In this document: piece by piece, positions 60,424 through 64,000 of the stretch
How the letters are laid out: every line of letters starts with the position of its first letter
Position numbering within the stretch: position 1 is the stretch's first letter
Assembly (NCBI RefSeq): GCF_020026915.1
Contig: NZ_JAINUY010000001.1
Coordinates: 1-64,000 of the forward strand
Length of the DNA: 64,000 nt
Direction: 5' to 3'
DNA from: Flavobacterium potami
GTDB taxonomy: Bacteria > Bacteroidota > Bacteroidia > Flavobacteriales > Flavobacteriaceae
Translations under genes and position numbers: made by a program
Notes under the pieces: generated by a model
Database searches by the model: none
What the model was told of the DNA's origin: nothing
The model's input: the letters and a program-made list of their open reading frames with translations, nothing else

Positions 60424-60650
60424 AATGAGTGAGTAGTAATTAGTGAAAAGTGATTGGTAGTTAGTTGTTTGTGATTAGTAAATAGTAAATAGTAAATAGT
60501 AAATAGTGAATAGTGAATAGTGAATAGTGAATAGTGAATAGTAAATCGGGATAAGCTATTTATAGATGTTACATTTTTAACAAAAGCAAAATACAAGTTA
60601 TGGTTACCACAAAAGGCTAATTACTAATCACTTTTCACTAATCACTAAAA
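60424..60650. repeat. AGTAAAT/AGTGAAT tandem heptamers with facing inverted words
   Basis: Ten perfect 7-base units in a row lie at 60477-60546: four AGTAAAT, five AGTGAAT and one AGTAAAT. Before it is TAGTGAAAAGTGATT (60441-60455), and after it at 60626-60640 is the exact reverse complement AATCACTTTTCACTA. The whole 227 bases make an inverted-repeat spacer between the Rrf2 gene and the AEC gene; apart from the repeats and one TGTTACA word I see no other feature. Confidence 0.85.
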
Positions 60651-60683
60651 TATAAATACCTATTTTTGTTATGATCTTACAAT

Positions 60684-61595
60684 ATGAACAACTTTATTCT
60701 AATATTTCTATTTCTTTCACTTGGATTGATTTTACAGCGAGTAAAACAATTTCCGACTCATATTTACAAGACACTAAATAAAATTGTCATTTATTTTTGC
60801 CTTCCAGCAATTACTTTATATCACATTCCGAAAATAAAATGGAGTAATGACTTATTGTTTCCAATAGGAGCGGGTTGGATTACTTATATTTTAGCTTTTG
60901 TCTTTTTTCATTTTTTAGGAAGAAGGAATGGCTGGTCGAATAAAATGATTGGATGTTTGATTTTGACAGCAGGATTAAGCAACAGTTCTTTTCTAGGTTA
61001 TCCAATTATTGAGGCTCTGTTTGGAAAGAAAGGTTTAGAAACTGCTGTTTTGGTAGATCAACCGGGAACTTTTGTTGTGGTTTCTACTTTAGGAGTTTTT
61101 ACAGCAGCATTTTATTCTAAAGGAAGTCCAGATGCTTTGGGAATCTTTAAAAAGATTATTTTCTTTCCGCCTTTTATAATGTTTGTTATTGCTTGTCTAA
61201 TGAATGTTTTTCAAGTCGATTTAAGCGAAAATCTTCAATCTGCATTATTAAAAATTGGAAGTTTGGTAACTCCTCTTGCATTGCTTTCGGTTGGTTTACA
61301 ATTAACTTTCGATAAAAAAAGTCAACACTGGAAATTTTTACGTCTGGGACTTTTCTTTAAATTGCTTTTGGTTCCTTTTGTAATTTTTGTGCTTTACGTT
61401 TTCATTTTCAACCAACATTCTGAAGTAATAAAAATAACCATAATGGAAACCGCAATGGCGCCCATGATTACAGGTGCAATTTTGGCTTCAACATACGGAT
61501 TAAAACCAAAATTGAGCAGTATGATGATTGGTTTCGGAATACCAATTTCTTTTGTAACACTTGCTTTTTGGTACTTCATTCTTACTTTTATTTAG
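60684..61595 (+). CDS. AEC (auxin efflux carrier) family transporter
   Basis: A 303-residue membrane protein with about ten helices in two halves: FILIFLFLSLGLILQRVKQF at the start and ALLKIGSLVTPLALLSVGLQ in the second half. The motif LSNSSFLGYPIIEALFG is the AEC substrate region. Bacterial members export or import carboxylates such as malate; the substrate here is unknown. It lies downstream of the heptamer repeat. Confidence 0.87.
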   Translation: MNNFILIFLFLSLGLILQRVKQFPTHIYKTLNKIVIYFCLPAITLYHIPKIKWSNDLLFPIGAGWITYILAFVFFHFLGRRNGWSNKMIGCLILTAGLSNSSFLGYPIIEALFGKKGLETAVLVDQPGTFVVVSTLGVFTAAFYSKGSPDALGIFKKIIFFPPFIMFVIACLMNVFQVDLSENLQSALLKIGSLVTPLALLSVGLQLTFDKKSQHWKFLRLGLFFKLLLVPFVIFVLYVFIFNQHSEVIKITIMETAMAPMITGAILASTYGLKPKLSSMMIGFGIPISFVTLAFWYFILTFI

Positions 61596-61708
61596 GAGTA
61601 AAATAGTAATTATATCGACAAAGTAGAATTTTAACTTTTTTTTACCTTTTGAATGTTTTCTACATGTATTTTTTAGTTAATTTTAGAGGAACTAAAAAAG
61701 ATAAAATT

Positions 61709-62347
61709 ATGTCAACATTAAGATTAGGCGATATAGCTCCAGATTTCCACGCAGAAACCACGCAGGGACCGATTAATTTTCATGAATGGTTAGGAGATTC
61801 TTGGGGTGTTTTATTTTCGCATCCAGCAGATTTTACTCCTGTTTGTACTACTGAATTAGGAACTGTAGCGAACTATGTTCCAGAATTTCAAAAGAGAAAT
61901 ACCAAGGTTATTGCTTTGAGTGTAGACGGTTTAGACTCACACAAAGAATGGATTAAAGACATCAACGAAACTCAAAATACAGAAGTAAATTTCCCAATTA
62001 TTGCAGATGAGGATAAAAAAGTAGCAAATCTTTATGATATGTTGCATCCAAACGCAAGTGACAAATTTACAGTGCGTTCTGTTTTTGTGATCGGACCAGA
62101 TAAAAAAATCAAATTGACTTTGACATATCCAGCTTCTACAGGAAGAAATTTTGACGAATTACTTCGTGTAATCGACAGTTTACAATTGACTGCAAATTAC
62201 AGTGTTGCAACGCCAGCAAACTGGAAAGATGGAGAAGATGTGGTTATAGCTCCTGCAATTCCAGACAGCGATATTCCAGCAAAATTCCCGAAAGGACATA
62301 CGCCAATTAAACCTTATTTGCGTTTGACGCCGCAGCCGAATAAGTAA
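61709..62347 (+). CDS. 1-Cys peroxiredoxin (Prx6 type)
   Basis: Reduces peroxides at a single reactive cysteine. The 212-residue protein has Cys46 in HPADFTPVCTTEL and no other Cys, so it is a true 1-Cys enzyme. LSVDGLDSHKEW and the long C-terminal Prx6 domain (AIPDSDIPAKFPKG, then PYLRLTPQP) are present. I start it at 61709; the longer frame adds 20 residues that are not part of the fold. A terminator hairpin follows. Confidence 0.93.
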   Translation: MSTLRLGDIAPDFHAETTQGPINFHEWLGDSWGVLFSHPADFTPVCTTELGTVANYVPEFQKRNTKVIALSVDGLDSHKEWIKDINETQNTEVNFPIIADEDKKVANLYDMLHPNASDKFTVRSVFVIGPDKKIKLTLTYPASTGRNFDELLRVIDSLQLTANYSVATPANWKDGEDVVIAPAIPDSDIPAKFPKGHTPIKPYLRLTPQPNK

Positions 62348-62350
62348 TTT

Positions 62351-62389
62351 AAAGGGACAAAGGTTCAAAGGGACAGAGGAACAAAGTTT
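62351..62389. repeat. CAAAGG-family repeat, copy 4
   Basis: AAAGGGACAAAGGTTCAAAG followed by GGACAGAGGAACAAAGTTT lies 4 bases after the peroxiredoxin stop. It can face copy 5 (62442) across the terminator hairpin, giving one long inverted repeat. Confidence 0.8.
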
Positions 62390-62429
62390 AAAGGCTGCTA
62401 TTTTTCCAAATGGAAAAATAGCAGCCTTT
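62390..62429. terminator. Hairpin between peroxiredoxin and the Kef-type gene
   Basis: A perfect 18-bp stem (62390-62407 with 62412-62429) with a 4-nt loop. It is symmetric and may end both genes; the T-run is short. Confidence 0.7.
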
Positions 62430-62438
62430 AATTTTTAA

Positions 62439-64000
62439 CTAGGCCTTTGGACCTTTGTCCCTTTGAATCTTTGCACCTTCAAAAGTGAACAAAGCCGTCA
62501 TTCTTTTTTTATCTCCTACAACCCAGAGAATATCATTTTTTTCTAGAATTAAACTAGATTCAGGATTAAGGATGCGATTTCCATTTCGTTCAATTCCGAC
62601 AACCATTCCGTCTGTTTTGGCTCTGAATTGTCCGATGCTTTTTTGGATGAATTCCTCTTGTGAAACTTCTAGTTGACGCAATACAATATCTGTCTCTTGT
62701 ATTTTTGTTGGAGCTTCAGTCTCATTTTGCGTTAGAAATTTTGTGAATTCAGCAATTTGGGCGTCGGTTCCAATTACACAAATTTCATCTCCAGGAAATA
62801 AACGTTCGTTTTTAGTAGGAATCGGAATAGTGACTTCACCTCGTTTAATGTAGGCAATATTGATTCCTAATTGCTCACGGATTTTAAGTTCCTGTAAAGT
62901 TTGTCCAACCAAATTGGATTCTTTTTTAATTTCAAAGAAAGACATGTGTCCGTCCCAAGGCATTAAATTGGCATATCTTCTATCGATCTTTTTGTTTTCG
63001 CGATCGTTAAGGTTTTTCAAAAAGTGATTTTCAATCTTATGATATTGTTCATTTAATTTTTTAGGGAATATCTGATAAGCTCCAATTGCAATAATAAGCG
63101 CAACAAAAGCAACTAAAGGAGAGAAGAAAATATTCAACAAAAATCCGACGAAGAACAATCCAAGGCTCATTCTAATTAATATTAACATTAATAATGCTCC
63201 ACGATATTTACGCTCTTCCCATAAAATTTCAACTTCATCAACTTTAACACGACGAAGCGATAGTGCCCATAAAAAAGGTGCAATAATGACTAAAGTTAGC
63301 AAAGCAGCTAAAGTATTTCCAAATCTTGTATCGGCGACTAAAGGCGCAACAAATTTAGATGACAATAAAATTATAGCAGTAATGATAATAGTATGAAGAA
63401 TAATCTGTGTAACCGATGAACGAAGTACAATTTGCCAAGTACTTACCGATTTGATAGCTTGCGCATTGACACTATATCGATTAATATTTTTAACCCATCT
63501 TTTTGGCATTTTCGATTCCAGAAACAAAGCAAAACGCTCTGAATATTTAATTAAAAAAGGGGTTGTAAAAGTGGTAATCGCTGAGACTGCTACAATTATC
63601 GGATATAAAAAATCACTCGTAACTTTCAAAGTCATTCCCAGAGTTGCAATAATAAAAGAGAACTCTCCAATTTGCGCTAAGCTCATTCCTGTTTGAACCG
63701 ATTGTTTTAAAGGCTGTCCAGAAATTAATGCACCAATCGAAGAACTAAATGCTTTTCCGAAAATTGTGATAAGTGTAATTAACGCAACAGGAAGTGCATA
63801 AGTCAATAAAGTGTTCGGATTAATTAACATTCCTACAGATACGAAGAAAACGGCACCAAATAAATCTTTTACGGGCTGAATTAAGTGTTCGATTTTTTCT
63901 GCCATAGTAGTTTCAGCAATAATAGATCCCATGATAAAAGCTCCCAATGCAGGAGAGAAACCAACATTTGCCGCAAAAACTACCATCATCAAACATAATG
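62439..64000 (-). CDS. Kef/CPA2-type cation:proton antiporter with TrkA_C domain, 5' end outside the window
   Basis: A partial protein (about 519 residues visible, frame open to the window edge). The membrane part has NVGFSPALGAFIMGSIIAET, FGAVFFVSVGMLINP and SLAQIGEFSFIIATLG, the CPA2 family signature. A second membrane block of four helices lies near residues 185-320. A cytosolic TrkA_C domain (about 360-430, LVGQTLQELKIREQLGINIA, FPGDEICVIGT) follows, and a second similar one ends the chain. It should exchange K+ or Na+ for H+. Its last residues, EGAKIQRDKGPKA, come from a CAAAGG-family repeat. Confidence 0.88.
   Translation of the reverse strand, partial: LCLMMVVFAANVGFSPALGAFIMGSIIAETTMAEKIEHLIQPVKDLFGAVFFVSVGMLINPNTLLTYALPVALITLITIFGKAFSSSIGALISGQPLKQSVQTGMSLAQIGEFSFIIATLGMTLKVTSDFLYPIIVAVSAITTFTTPFLIKYSERFALFLESKMPKRWVKNINRYSVNAQAIKSVSTWQIVLRSSVTQIILHTIIITAIILLSSKFVAPLVADTRFGNTLAALLTLVIIAPFLWALSLRRVKVDEVEILWEERKYRGALLMLILIRMSLGLFFVGFLLNIFFSPLVAFVALIIAIGAYQIFPKKLNEQYHKIENHFLKNLNDRENKKIDRRYANLMPWDGHMSFFEIKKESNLVGQTLQELKIREQLGINIAYIKRGEVTIPIPTKNERLFPGDEICVIGTDAQIAEFTKFLTQNETEAPTKIQETDIVLRQLEVSQEEFIQKSIGQFRAKTDGMVVGIERNGNRILNPESSLILEKNDILWVVGDKKRMTALFTFEGAKIQRDKGPKA
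62442..62480. repeat. CAAAGG-family repeat, copy 5 (inside the Kef-type 3' end)
   Basis: GGCCTTTGGACCTTTGTCCC then TTTGAATCTTTGCACCTT lies within the coding sequence, ending at the stop codon. It gives the protein the tail GAKIQRDKGPKA, similar to the MeaB tail GAKAQRDKGSE. Confidence 0.85.

Noticed and set aside
60477-60546. CRISPR-like array
   Set aside because: The units are 7 bases with no unique spacers, and no cas gene is present. It is a simple tandem repeat.

Overview
The window looks like a piece of a Flavobacterium-type (Bacteroidetes, Flavobacteriaceae) chromosome. The DNA is AT-rich. Start codons lack Shine-Dalgarno sequences. Several promoters fit the Bacteroidetes TTG / TAnnTTTG (-33/-7) pattern. 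The gene content is typical of the group: PafA phosphatase, long GAPDH, two-subunit methylmalonyl-CoA mutase, SusC-like plug modules and beta-propeller secreted proteins. No phage, integrase, transposase, CRISPR array or secondary-metabolite cluster was seen. The species assignment is inference from these features.

Layout. Positions 1-150 hold the 5S end of an rRNA operon and its terminator. 0.4-10.7 kb: pafA, ald with a divergent Lrp regulator, a long gap gene, an HtrA protease, dapF, an acetyltransferase, mltG and a lysozyme-like exported protein. 10.9-16 kb (minus strand): mutB and mutA with a toxin-antitoxin pair between them, a DivIC/FtsB-like division protein and udk. 16.4-24.7 kb (mostly minus): dienoyl-CoA reductase-like SDR, aminotransferase, TonB_C-like protein, RsmI-like methylase, LMW phosphatase, dnaA, thioesterase, YigZ, a HAD hydrolase and ribD. 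24.8-31.5 kb: acetyltransferase, prmC, a MacB-type permease, hisS, tRNA-Trp, and grpE-dnaJ. 31.7-40 kb (plus): an ABC-2 exporter pair, a sigma-54 activator without a DNA-binding domain, a one-domain DEAD-box protein, a propeller protein, hydrolases and DUF2007. 40-49.3 kb: mtaB, an SDR, a LURP-one protein, and a cluster of ECF sigma factor, anti-sigma factor, SusC-N/vWA protein and SIMPL protein. 49.4-64 kb: a frameshifted DUF4304 gene, secreted hypotheticals, PPK2, an outer-membrane barrel, a MATE exporter, an LTA-synthase-like sulfatase, meaB, an Rrf2/NmrA pair, an AEC transporter, a 1-Cys peroxiredoxin, and a Kef-type antiporter cut by the window edge.

Functional links. mutA, mutB and the distant meaB together give B12-dependent succinyl-CoA/methylmalonyl-CoA interconversion. 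grpE and dnaJ are DnaK co-chaperones. ald and the divergent Lrp gene form a likely amino-acid-responsive unit. The sigma/anti-sigma/vWA/SIMPL cluster looks like an envelope signalling module in which two proteins carry orphan TonB-plug halves.

The most unusual content is non-coding. Many spacers are filled by imperfect palindromes built from iterated 7-16 base words, in about a dozen word families: CAGTCTC, CTTTGTCAAAG, CAAAGG, AATTCC, CTTAGAATCT, GAATTCACGAATT, AGTGAAT and others. Several sit directly at stop codons. One family has run into coding sequence and gives two unrelated proteins the same GAKxQRDKG tail. Another family shows two hairpins with similar cores and perfectly self-complementary arms whose sequences differ between copies. 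These spacers are the best candidates here for something undescribed.
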